Source: Pseudomonadota bacterium (GTDB lineage Bacteria; Pseudomonadota; Alphaproteobacteria; Caulobacterales; Caulobacteraceae). Taken from it: a stretch of DNA of 17,859 nt. Positions 7,002 to 14,208 of this stretch are shown piece by piece (position 1 is the stretch's first letter; the number at the start of each line of letters is the position of its first letter). Position numbers and translations under genes: made by a program. The DNA is taken from NCBI GenBank assembly GCA_023434265.1, contig JAEYTA010000140.1, positions 1-17,859 of the forward strand. Direction: 5' to 3'. The notes under the pieces were generated by a model that did no database searches, was not told where the DNA came from, and worked only from the letters and a program-made list of their open reading frames with translations.

Positions 7002-7889
7002 ATGTCCCGTCCTGACCTCAACCTGCTCGCCGCCCTCGACGTCCTGCTCACCGAAGGGAGCGTCGCCGGCGCGGCGCGACGGCTTCGTCTCAGTTCATCG
7101 GCGATGAGCCGCACCCTGGCGCGGCTGCGGGAAACCACCGGCGACCCGCTCCTCGTCCGCGCCGGCCGGGGTCTGGCGCCGACGCCCCGGGCGATCGAGC
7201 TTCGCGAGCGCGTTCACGGGCTCGTCGAGGAGGCGGAATCGATCCTGCGCCCGCAGTCCGACCTCGATCTCGCCGCCCTGAAGCGTACCTTCGCCCTGCG
7301 CACCAGCGACGGTTTCGTGGAGAATTTCGGACCCCGCCTGCTCGCCCTCGTCGCGGCCGAGGCGCCCGGCGTCCGCCTGTTCTTCCTCCAGAAGCCGGAC
7401 AAGGAGAGCGCGCCCCTCCGCGACGGGCGGGTCGATCTCGAAACCGGCGTCGTCGAGCCGACCACGGGGCCCGAACTCAGGACCCAGGCCCTGTTCCGCG
7501 ATCAACTGGTGGGTGTCGTCCGCCCCGGTCACTCGCTGGCCGGCGACGTCGTCAGCGCCGCCGCATGGCGCGCCGCGGCCCATGTCGTCGTCTCCCGCAG
7601 CGGTCTGGAAGAGGACGCGGTCGACCGCCCCTTCCTGCCGGCGGCCCTGGACCGCGCGGCCGCCGCCGTGGTCAGCGGATTCTCGGCGGCGCTGTCGCTG
7701 GCCCGGACGTCGGACCTCGTGGCCACGGTCCCGGACCGGCACACGCGCAATCTGCGCGAAGGCCTGGTCAGCTTCCCGCTCCCGCTGCCCTCGCGCGATT
7801 TCGCCGTCTCGATGCTGTGGCATCCGCGCATGGACGCGGACCCGGCCCATCGCTGGCTCCGCTCCTGCGTGCGCCGCGCCTGCGGCTGA
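7002..7889 (+). CDS. LysR-family transcriptional regulator
   Basis: A 295-aa regulator of typical LysR size. Residues 4-63 are the winged helix-turn-helix (LNLLAALDVLLTEGSVAGAARRL, then SSSAMSRTLARLRETTGDPLLVR), and the rest is the periplasmic-binding-protein-like effector domain. ATG 7002 gives the standard LysR N-terminus, although the open frame continues far upstream as a shadow. No Shine-Dalgarno sequence precedes it (CTTCCTCC), so initiation may be leaderless or weak. It is divergent from the cupin-MFS-hydrolase operon and very likely regulates it in response to a small molecule. Its stop lies 1 bp from the end of the convergent lipoprotein gene. Confidence 0.93.
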   Translation: MSRPDLNLLAALDVLLTEGSVAGAARRLRLSSSAMSRTLARLRETTGDPLLVRAGRGLAPTPRAIELRERVHGLVEEAESILRPQSDLDLAALKRTFALRTSDGFVENFGPRLLALVAAEAPGVRLFFLQKPDKESAPLRDGRVDLETGVVEPTTGPELRTQALFRDQLVGVVRPGHSLAGDVVSAAAWRAAAHVVVSRSGLEEDAVDRPFLPAALDRAAAAVVSGFSAALSLARTSDLVATVPDRHTRNLREGLVSFPLPLPSRDFAVSMLWHPRMDADPAHRWLRSCVRRACG

Positions 7890-7890
7890 C

Positions 7891-8508
7891 CTACTGCGCG
7901 TTCTGGTCGGTCCAGCTCACGATCTGGCTGTTCAGCTCCCGCGTCGCCGCGTCGAACGCCTCGACGATGGCGCCGACCCGGTTGGCGGAGGCCGGCCGCT
8001 CGACCGCGAAGATGCGTTCCGCCGCCACCGTCCGCTCCTGGGCGTTGAGCAGCCGCACCCGCGCCACGATGGTCGCCGTCGGGGCCGCGCCCGGAGCCGG
8101 ATAGCGCGCCTCGAAGGTGCGCACGTCGACGTCCAGCGTCTGGTTCGCACGGGTCAGTTCGCGCGGCCCGATCAGCCGCACCCGCTGGGCCTCGGCCGCG
8201 AAGGCGTCCTCCAGCGCGTCGCTGAACAGCACGTCGGCCGAGGCCACCCAGCGCGCGCCCTTGATGTAGGCGGCGTCCGTCCCGGTCACCCCGAGGATGC
8301 GGTCGTCGCGCGAGGCCTGCACGAACTCGGGCCGTCGCATGGCCACCTGCACCTGACCCGCCGGCGTCCCGGAGACGCCGACCTCCCCGTCAGGGGCGCC
8401 GCCGAAGCGGTACAGGTTGACCGGTTCGGGGCTGGACAGCAGGGCGCAGCCGCCCAGCGCGGCGACCGCCGCGGCGGCGACGGCGGTTCTCGTCAGGGCG
8501 CGGATCAA
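7891..8508 (-). CDS. ABC-type transport auxiliary lipoprotein (PqiC/DUF330-like)
   Basis: A 205-aa outer- or inner-membrane lipoprotein. The signal peptide ends in the lipobox LGGC with Cys21. The rest matches the auxiliary lipoprotein that accompanies MCE transport systems, for example the RWVASADVLFSDALEDAF stretch near residues 85-103. The start is a TTG at 8508 that overlaps the MlaD stop (TTGA) and has a strong GGAGG seven bases upstream, so the low-efficiency codon is compensated by coupling. It is the last gene of the Mla-like operon. By analogy with PqiC it would contact the MCE protein or help lipids reach the outer membrane; this is family knowledge, not shown here. Confidence 0.87.
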   Translation of the reverse strand: MIRALTRTAVAAAAVAALGGCALLSSPEPVNLYRFGGAPDGEVGVSGTPAGQVQVAMRRPEFVQASRDDRILGVTGTDAAYIKGARWVASADVLFSDALEDAFAAEAQRVRLIGPRELTRANQTLDVDVRTFEARYPAPGAAPTATIVARVRLLNAQERTVAAERIFAVERPASANRVGAIVEAFDAATRELNSQIVSWTDQNAQ

Positions 8509-9443
8509 GGCTCGACCTCCATTTCGACGGACGGCGGACGCTGGATGAACTCGCGCGGGCTCTCGCGCACGTCGTCGATCAGCGACTGCAGGGACCGCGT
8601 CGCCTCCTCCAGTTGCTGGATGGTCTGCTGCAGCTGCGGCAGGCCGGTGCTGGCGAAGTCGCTGATCGGCTGCTCGAGGTTGGTCGCCGAGCGGTTGATC
8701 GAGGCGATGGCCGAGCGGGCGTCGCTGGCGGCGGCGTTGATCTCGGCGATGGCCTCCTGGCCGTCGGTCTCCACGATGCGCCGCGTGCTGACCGCCAGCG
8801 CCTCGTATTCGGCCACGGCCGAGTTGGCCCGGGTCAGCGCCTGCTCCAGCTGCAGCAGCATGCCCTTGCGGGCCTCCAGCTCGGTGGTCAGGCTCTCGAT
8901 GTTCTTCAGGCTGGTCGAGAACGACCGCACATTGTCGTCCGACAGCACCCGGTTGATGCGGTTCAGGGCGTCGACCGTCTGGGCCAGCACGGTGCCCGAA
9001 CCGGACAGGAGTTCCGAGATCGGCGACGGCTGGCTCTGGATCACCGGCACGACATTGTCCGGGTACTGCGCCTTGAGGATGGCGCTGTTCGGGTTGCCGG
9101 CGGTGATCTGGATGTAGTTTAGCCCGGTGATGCCCTGCGGCTCCAGCTGGGCGCGCGAGGTCACCCGCACCGGGGTGGTGGCGTCGACGCGGATGCGGGC
9201 GATCACCTGGTCGCCCTTGTTGGGATCGAGATTCAGGTCGGTGACCTCGCCGACCCGGATGCCGTTGAAGTGCACCTCGCCGCCCTCCGACAGGCCGCGC
9301 ACGGGGCCGTAGAAGACGATGTCGTAGACGTCGTAGTCGTTGTTGAACTGCAGCCGGGCCAGCCAGATCGAGAACACCGCCAGCGCCGCCAGCAGGGCGA
9401 GGGTGGCGATGCCGACGGCGGCGTAATGGGCGTCTCTTTCCAT
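8505..9443 (-). CDS. MlaD/MCE-family lipid-binding protein
   Basis: A 312-aa protein anchored in the inner membrane by one N-terminal helix (about residues 11-29). A single MCE domain follows at about 38-120, with the recognisable GPVRGLSEGGEVHFNGIRVGEV core. The C-terminal half (about 150-290) is helical and Gln/Leu-rich. That makes it longer than E. coli MlaD and able to form a helical barrel or needle in the hexamer, as seen in other MCE proteins. It is the periplasmic phospholipid-binding part of the transporter. It starts 15 bp after the ATPase gene, with GAGGAG upstream of ATG 9443, and overlaps the lipoprotein gene. Confidence 0.92.
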   Translation of the reverse strand: MERDAHYAAVGIATLALLAALAVFSIWLARLQFNNDYDVYDIVFYGPVRGLSEGGEVHFNGIRVGEVTDLNLDPNKGDQVIARIRVDATTPVRVTSRAQLEPQGITGLNYIQITAGNPNSAILKAQYPDNVVPVIQSQPSPISELLSGSGTVLAQTVDALNRINRVLSDDNVRSFSTSLKNIESLTTELEARKGMLLQLEQALTRANSAVAEYEALAVSTRRIVETDGQEAIAEINAAASDARSAIASINRSATNLEQPISDFASTGLPQLQQTIQQLEEATRSLQSLIDDVRESPREFIQRPPSVEMEVEP

Positions 9444-9458
9444 CTCGTACCGCTCTCC

Positions 9459-10244
9459 TCAGGCGGCCTTCTGGACGGCGCGTCCGCGCGGTCCGAGGAA
9501 GTATTCCCTGATCCAGGGATGGTCGGAATGCTCCAGCTCCCGGACCGTCGCCTTGGCCACGATCCGCTTGTCGGCCACCACCGCCACCTTGTCGGTGATC
9601 GCGTACAGGCTGTCGAGGTCGTGGGTGATCATGAAGACGGTCAGTCCCAGATCGTCCGACAGCTGACGGATCAGATCGTCGAACGCTCCGGCCCCGATCG
9701 GGTCCAGCCCGGCGGTCGGCTCGTCGAGGAACAGCAGTTCCGGGTCCAGCGCCAGCGCCCGCGCCAGCCCGACCCGCTTGCGCATGCCCCCCGACAGCTC
9801 CGCCGGCTTCAGGTGGTGGGATTCCGGCTTCAGACCGACCATGGCGATCTTCATCTCGGCGAGTTCGCGGATCACGTCCTTCGGCAGCTTCGTGTGCTCG
9901 ACCAGCGGCGAGGCGACGTTGTCGATCACGCTCAGCGACGAGAACAGCGCCCCGTGCTGGAACAGGATGCCGGTGCGCCGTTCGATGTCGGCCGCCTGCG
10001 CCTTGGTCAGCTCGGCCCGGTCGTGGCCGAACACCCGCACGGCGCCGCCGTCGGGCTCCTTCAGGCCGATGATCGAGTTGAGCAGCACCGTCTTGCCGGA
10101 GCCCGAACCGCCGACGACGCCCAGCACCTCGCCGCGCTGAACGTCGAGGTCGAGGTCCTGGTGGATGACCCGCTCGCCGAACTGGCTGAGCAGGCCGCGC
10201 ACCTCGATCAGGTTCTCCGCCGTCTCCGGCGTCGCCGCGCTCAC
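9459..10244 (-). CDS. MlaF-like ABC transporter ATP-binding protein
   Basis: A 261-aa cytoplasmic ATPase with all ABC motifs: Walker A GGSGSGKT (45-52), Q-loop Gln96 in LFQHGALF, signature LSGGMRKR (150-157), Walker B LLFLDEP followed by the D-loop TAGLDP (170-182), and switch His208. LSGGMRKRV is the form typical of Mla/Mkl-type lipid transport ATPases. The start is a GTG at 10244 that overlaps the permease stop as GTGA, with GGAG 8 nt upstream; no ATG lies near. It powers phospholipid movement by the permease/MCE complex, probably maintaining outer-membrane lipid asymmetry. The direction of transport cannot be read from sequence. Confidence 0.94.
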   Translation of the reverse strand: MSAATPETAENLIEVRGLLSQFGERVIHQDLDLDVQRGEVLGVVGGSGSGKTVLLNSIIGLKEPDGGAVRVFGHDRAELTKAQAADIERRTGILFQHGALFSSLSVIDNVASPLVEHTKLPKDVIRELAEMKIAMVGLKPESHHLKPAELSGGMRKRVGLARALALDPELLFLDEPTAGLDPIGAGAFDDLIRQLSDDLGLTVFMITHDLDSLYAITDKVAVVADKRIVAKATVRELEHSDHPWIREYFLGPRGRAVQKAA

Positions 10245-11356
10245 CAGTTCAGCTCCAGGAAGATCATCGCGAACACGGCGTCGAGGAAGATGATGGCGAA
10301 GATGGCCTGCACCACCGAGGCCGTCACGCGCCGGCCCAGGCTCTCGACGTCGCCCGCCACCGCCATGCCCTGCCGGCAGCCGATGGCCGCCACCACCACC
10401 GCGAACACCGGCGCCTTGAGCAGACCCACGCCGAGGTGGGTGCCCATCTTCGGGTCGTCGATCATCCGCTGGATGAAGAAGGCCGGACCGTAGGACAGCT
10501 CGCTCCACGTCACCAGCAAGCCGCCGATCAGGCCGGCGATCATGCCCACGAAGGTCAGCAGCGGCAGCATCAGCAGCATGGCCGCCAGCCGCGGGATGAC
10601 CAGGGCCTGGAACGGGTCCACGCCCATGACCTGCATGGCGTCGACCTCCTGGTTCATCCGCATCGAGCCGATCTCGGCCGCGAACGAGGACGAGGACCGG
10701 CCGGCCAGCAGCACCGAGGTGATCACCACCGCGAACTCGCGCAGCACCGACACGGCCACCAGCTGCACGGTGAACACCGACGCCCCGAACTGGGTCAGCA
10801 TGTTCGCGCCGAGGTAGGCGATCACCGCGCCGATGAAGAAGTTGGTCACCGCGATGATCGGAATGGCGTCGAGGCCCGACCGCTCGGCCTGGCTGAACCA
10901 CGCCGGCCAGCGGATGCGGCCCGGCCGGCCCACGGCCCCGCCCACGGCCACGATCAGCCGGCCGAGGAAGGCCAGCGACAGGGTGATTTCGGCCAGGATG
11001 TCCTGCACCCCGCGACCGACCTTGGCGAAACCGCGCACCCAGGCGGGCGAACGCCGCGGCGGTCCCGCGCTCTCGCGCTCCAGCCGCTCGACCATGGCGT
11101 AGATGCGTCCCGCCTCCGGCCGCTGAGCCCACGCCGCTTCCGGCAGCACGCAGTTGCTGGCCTGCACCAGCGCCAGAGCCCCGGCGGTGTCGAAGCGCCC
11201 GAGGCCGGTCAGGTCCACCGCCGCGACGCATCGCTCGTGCAGGTCGCGATCCAGCCGCTGCGAGATGCGTCCCAGTTCGGTCGCGACCCAGTCGCCCGTC
11301 AGACGCAGGGTCAGATCGGGTCCGCCGTCGTCGATCTCGAATCCCGCTGCGGCCAT
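10241..11356 (-). CDS. MlaE-family permease with N-terminal STAS (MlaB-like) domain
   Basis: A 371-aa fusion. Residues about 12-95 are a STAS domain, with the conserved FDTAG (55-59) in the place of the phosphorylatable or regulatory Thr/Ser of MlaB. Residues about 115-371 are the MlaE permease, with several membrane helices and the conserved cytoplasmic loop AAEIGSMRMNQEVDAMQVMG (227-246) that contacts the ATPase. In E. coli MlaB and MlaE are separate proteins; here one chain supplies both, fixing their stoichiometry. ATG 11356 was chosen because the STAS domain starts right after it. The open frame extends to 11455, but that part is intergenic in character. It is the first gene of the Mla-like operon; its promoter should lie in 11357-11461. 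Confidence 0.9.
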   Translation of the reverse strand: MAAAGFEIDDGGPDLTLRLTGDWVATELGRISQRLDRDLHERCVAAVDLTGLGRFDTAGALALVQASNCVLPEAAWAQRPEAGRIYAMVERLERESAGPPRRSPAWVRGFAKVGRGVQDILAEITLSLAFLGRLIVAVGGAVGRPGRIRWPAWFSQAERSGLDAIPIIAVTNFFIGAVIAYLGANMLTQFGASVFTVQLVAVSVLREFAVVITSVLLAGRSSSSFAAEIGSMRMNQEVDAMQVMGVDPFQALVIPRLAAMLLMLPLLTFVGMIAGLIGGLLVTWSELSYGPAFFIQRMIDDPKMGTHLGVGLLKAPVFAVVVAAIGCRQGMAVAGDVESLGRRVTASVVQAIFAIIFLDAVFAMIFLELNW

Positions 11357-11461
11357 GCCCCTGTCTAGATCGCCCCGTCGCGCTTGCCTATGCCGGCCAC
11401 ACGGCAAAGCTGTGGCGCGCAACACAACGTCGCCGGACCGTATTTGTTCAGCCACGTTTTT
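11357..11461. other. Intergenic region upstream of the Mla-like operon
   Basis: This 105-bp gap holds the end of the repair cassette and the promoter of the Mla-like operon. It contains an inverted repeat, GCCACA-N9-TGTGGC (11396-11416), that could be an operator or a leader stem-loop. I find no convincing -35/-10 pair and no T-tract terminator for the upstream glycosylase gene. Confidence 0.4.
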
Positions 11462-12898
11462 TCAGAGCAGGGTGCGCGCCAGTCGGAGATCGGCGACGAA
11501 GCGCTCCCGCTCCGCCGCCTTCGCCGCCGCGTCCGGGATGCGCAGCAGGTAGGACGGGTGGACCGTCAGCAGGGCCGCCGCGCTGTCCGTCAGGGGGATC
11601 GGCCGCCCCCGCTCCTTCGTCACCGCCGGCTTTCGGCCCAGCACGCCCAGCCCGGCCGTCGCGCCCATGGCCAGGATCACCTTCGGCTTCACCAGCCGCC
11701 GCTCGGCGTTCAGCCACCACCGGCAGGCGCTGACCTCGCCGGTGTTCGGCGTCCTGTGCAGCCGCCGCTTGCCGCGCGGCTCGTGCTTGAAGTGCTTGAC
11801 CGCATTGGTGACGAACACGTCCTCGCGATCGATTCCGGCCTGCTCCAGCGCGGCGTCCAGCACCCGGCCCGCCGGCCCCACGAACGGATGACCCGCCAGG
11901 TCCTCCTGATCCCCCGGCTGCTCGCCGACGATCATCAGCCGCGCCTTCCTCGGCCCCTCCCCGCACACCCCCTGGGTCGCGTCGCGCCACAGCGGGCAGC
12001 GCCGGCACGCCTGAACGGCGGCGTCGAGCTCGTCCAGCGTCGACGGCACGAAGCCCTCGTCGAAGCTGGCGTCGCGCGCCAGCCGGCTCAGCGTCTTCTC
12101 CAGACGCCGGTTGGGTTCGGGGGCGGGCGTGGCGACCATGGCCTCCGTCCGAACCGCCGACTGCGCCACCAGTTCCGGGATCAGCGCCGCCTCGGGCAGG
12201 TTCTTCCAGTAGCGCTTCGGCATCTCGGCGCGCATCGCCGCCGTCTTCAGCCGCGCCGGGTTGAAGGTCGAAGCGTAGTAGGTGCGCCAGAACTCCTCCA
12301 TCTCGTCCTCGGCGGGCGCCATGTCGCGCGTCGCCGGCGGCCCGAAGCTCAGAGCCGTCCCGTCCCAGCAGGCGCTGCTGTCCGGCGTCAGGATCGACCA
12401 GCGCATGCTGGCGAAGCGCCGCGCGAAGAAGGGGGCGGTCATCTCCACCACCCGGTGCGCCGGCTCGAACCAGGCCACCCACGCCTCGCCCTGCTCGTCC
12501 TCGACCTGCCGGAAGCGGACGAAGGCCTTCATCTTGTGGCTGGCCCGGCTGACGTTCTTCGCCCGCTCCAGGGCGTCCGCCACGTCCCGATCCGACACCA
12601 CGCGCATCAGCTCCGGCTCGTCCCTCAGCCGCCACAGCAGCCGGTACAGCAGGTCGAAGCGGTCCTCGGACCGATGCAGGATCACAGCCTGCGCGGTCTC
12701 CACGAAGGCGCGCGGCACGGAGAAAGCCGCCGCCCCGGGCTCCATCGGCGGCGCCGCCTCGTCGAACAGCCCGACCTGCCCCGCCCCGCCCACCAGGAAG
12801 CGCGCCTCGGCCGGCGCCACGCCGGCCTCCCGAAAGGCCCGCGCCGCCCGGCGCCAGCCCTCGAAATCCGTCTCGTTCGCCAGCCTCGCCACCGGCAT
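11462..12898 (-). CDS. DUF4130-UdgX fusion, uracil-DNA glycosylase superfamily
   Basis: A 478-aa two-part repair protein. Residues about 1-245 resemble the DUF4130 domain. Residues about 285-478 are a UdgX-type uracil-DNA glycosylase: CRRCP (298-302) at the start of the iron-sulfur site, motif GEQPGDQED (325-333), the UdgX insertion loop GKRRLH (376-381), and HPSYLLR (447-453). In Mycobacterium smegmatis UdgX the histidine of the KRRIH loop becomes covalently attached to the uracil site; His381 is its counterpart and Leu replaces Ile before it. Cys392 and perhaps His369 would complete the cluster. ATG 12898 overlaps the stop of the radical SAM gene (TGATG); there is no good ribosome-binding site of its own, so translation is coupled. 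The two proteins likely act in the same DNA damage response. Confidence 0.9.
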   Translation of the reverse strand: MPVARLANETDFEGWRRAARAFREAGVAPAEARFLVGGAGQVGLFDEAAPPMEPGAAAFSVPRAFVETAQAVILHRSEDRFDLLYRLLWRLRDEPELMRVVSDRDVADALERAKNVSRASHKMKAFVRFRQVEDEQGEAWVAWFEPAHRVVEMTAPFFARRFASMRWSILTPDSSACWDGTALSFGPPATRDMAPAEDEMEEFWRTYYASTFNPARLKTAAMRAEMPKRYWKNLPEAALIPELVAQSAVRTEAMVATPAPEPNRRLEKTLSRLARDASFDEGFVPSTLDELDAAVQACRRCPLWRDATQGVCGEGPRKARLMIVGEQPGDQEDLAGHPFVGPAGRVLDAALEQAGIDREDVFVTNAVKHFKHEPRGKRRLHRTPNTGEVSACRWWLNAERRLVKPKVILAMGATAGLGVLGRKPAVTKERGRPIPLTDSAAALLTVHPSYLLRIPDAAAKAAERERFVADLRLARTLL

Positions 12899-14139
12899 CA
12901 GAACAGGCTCAGCTGTTCGGGCGGCCGCTCCGGGGCCAGCCGCGCCCGCAGGTCGGCCGCGTCGGTCAACCCGCCCGGCGTCCAGTCCAGCGCGACGATG
13001 AACGGCCGCACCTTGTCGATCCCCCGGCACAGCCGCGCCACGTCCTCCAGCCGCAGGGTGCGGTAACGGCGGATGGAGATTATCCGGTCGACCGACTTCA
13101 CTCCCAGCCCCGGCACCCGCAGCAGCATCTCCCGCGGCGCCGTGTTGACGTCGACCGGGAACTGCTCGCGCCGGTTCAGGGCCCAGGCCAGCTTGGGATC
13201 GACCGCGAGGTCCAGCATCCCATCCGTCGCCGCCTCGCCGATCTCCGGAGCCGAGAAGCCGTAGAAGCGCATCAGCCAGTCGGCCTGGTACAGCCGGTGC
13301 TCGCGTATCAGCGGCGGCTTCTGCAGCGGCAGCGCGACCGAGGAGTCCGGGATCGGGCTGAACGCCGAATAGTAGACGCGGCGCAGCCCGTAGCCGCCGT
13401 ACAGCGAGGCGCTGCGCTGCAGGATCTCCGTGTCCGGCGCGCCGTCCGCGCCGACGATCAGCTGGGTGCTCTGGCCGGCCGGGGCGAAGCGCGGCGGCTT
13501 CATGCGATCGCGCTTCTCCGGCTTGGCCGCCTCGACCTTCAGCCGCACCTGGCCCATGGCCTTCTTGATGACGCCGACATCCTTCTGCGGGGCCAGTCGC
13601 TGCAGCGCCTCGTCGCGCGGCAGCTCGATGTTGGCCGACAGGCGGTCGGCGTAGAGTCCCGCCGCCTCGACCAGCTTCGGATCGGCCTCGGGGATCAGCT
13701 TCAGATGGATGTAGCCGCGGAAGTCATGATCCTCGCGCAGCGTCCTCGCCACCCGCACCAGCTGCTCCATGGTGTAGTCGCCCGAGCGGATGATCCCCGA
13801 GGACAGGAACAGCCCTTCGATGTAGTTGCGCCGGTAGAACTCCAGCGTCAGCCGCACCACCTCGTCGACGCCGAACCGCGCCCGCTCGACGTTCGAGGAC
13901 GCCCTGTTGATGCAGTAGGCGCAGTCGTAGATGCAGAAATTGGTCAGCAGGATCTTGAGCAGCGACACGCACCGGCCGTCCGGCGTGTAGGCGTGGCAGA
14001 TGCCCATGCCCTCGGTCGAACCGATGCCCTTGCCGGCGGAGGAGTCGCGTTTCGAGGTGCCCGACGAGGCGCACGAGGCGTCGTACTTGGCCGCGTCGGC
14101 CAGAATCGAGAGTTTGCGTCGGAGGTCGAGCTGCGCCAT
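12898..14139 (-). CDS. Putative DNA modification/repair radical SAM protein with C-terminal HhH
   Basis: A 413-aa protein of the radical SAM family that travels with UdgX-type glycosylases. The 4Fe-4S motif CIYDCAYC (Cys69, Cys73, Cys76) follows an N-terminal segment with extra cysteines (Cys23, Cys48, Cys57). A helix-hairpin-helix DNA-binding motif is at about 340-357 (RVPGLGVKSVDRIISIRR). The C-terminus EQLSLF resembles a beta-clamp-binding peptide, which is an inference. The reaction is unknown; repair or modification of damaged bases is the family suggestion. ATG 14139 has no Shine-Dalgarno at normal distance, and a CATAAT -10 lies only 8 bases upstream, so the mRNA is probably leaderless or nearly so. 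A LexA box covers that -10, so SOS control is likely. Confidence 0.9.
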   Translation of the reverse strand: MAQLDLRRKLSILADAAKYDASCASSGTSKRDSSAGKGIGSTEGMGICHAYTPDGRCVSLLKILLTNFCIYDCAYCINRASSNVERARFGVDEVVRLTLEFYRRNYIEGLFLSSGIIRSGDYTMEQLVRVARTLREDHDFRGYIHLKLIPEADPKLVEAAGLYADRLSANIELPRDEALQRLAPQKDVGVIKKAMGQVRLKVEAAKPEKRDRMKPPRFAPAGQSTQLIVGADGAPDTEILQRSASLYGGYGLRRVYYSAFSPIPDSSVALPLQKPPLIREHRLYQADWLMRFYGFSAPEIGEAATDGMLDLAVDPKLAWALNRREQFPVDVNTAPREMLLRVPGLGVKSVDRIISIRRYRTLRLEDVARLCRGIDKVRPFIVALDWTPGGLTDAADLRARLAPERPPEQLSLF

Positions 14140-14141
14140 CT

Positions 14142-14156
14142 GTTCGCATTATGTTC
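14142..14156 (-). promoter_or_regulatory. LexA (SOS) box of the alphaproteobacterial type
   Basis: The sequence GTTC-GCATTAT-GTTC is an exact match to the alphaproteobacterial LexA operator GTTC-N7-GTTC. It ends three bases before the radical SAM start codon and overlaps the candidate -10 element, the ideal place for repression. The DNA-repair nature of the two genes behind it supports the call. It is not near the 5' end of any other gene: flgL ends at 14206 on the same strand. Confidence 0.82.
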
Positions 14157-14177
14157 TCCCCGGAGAACCCGCGTCCA
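14148..14177 (-). promoter_or_regulatory. Promoter of the radical SAM-UdgX cassette
   Basis: On the minus strand TGGACG (14177-14172) and CATAAT (14153-14148) are 18 bp apart. The -10 matches TATAAT at five of six positions, unusually good for this genome. The predicted start falls at 14142-14140, leaving a leader of at most about three bases before the ATG at 14139. The spacer contains an arm of the perfect inverted repeat GTTCTCC-CC-GGAGAAC (14153-14168). Confidence 0.6.
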
Positions 14178-14186
14178 GCGTGGCCG

Positions 14187-14208
14187 TTGACGGCGATTTG
14201 TCGCGTCA
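14187..14208 (-). terminator. Imperfect hairpin at the end of flgL, weak terminator candidate
   Basis: TGACG-(G)-CGA and TCGCGTCA can pair into an eight-base-pair stem with one bulged G and a TTTG loop, starting at the flgL stop codon. No T-tract follows in the direction of transcription, so it is at best an incomplete intrinsic terminator or a 3'-end stabiliser. Confidence 0.2.

Noticed and set aside
11384..13066. Plus-strand open frame opposite the UdgX gene
   Set aside because: Antisense shadow rich in Arg, Pro, His and Gln; the minus-strand product has UdgX and DUF4130 features throughout.
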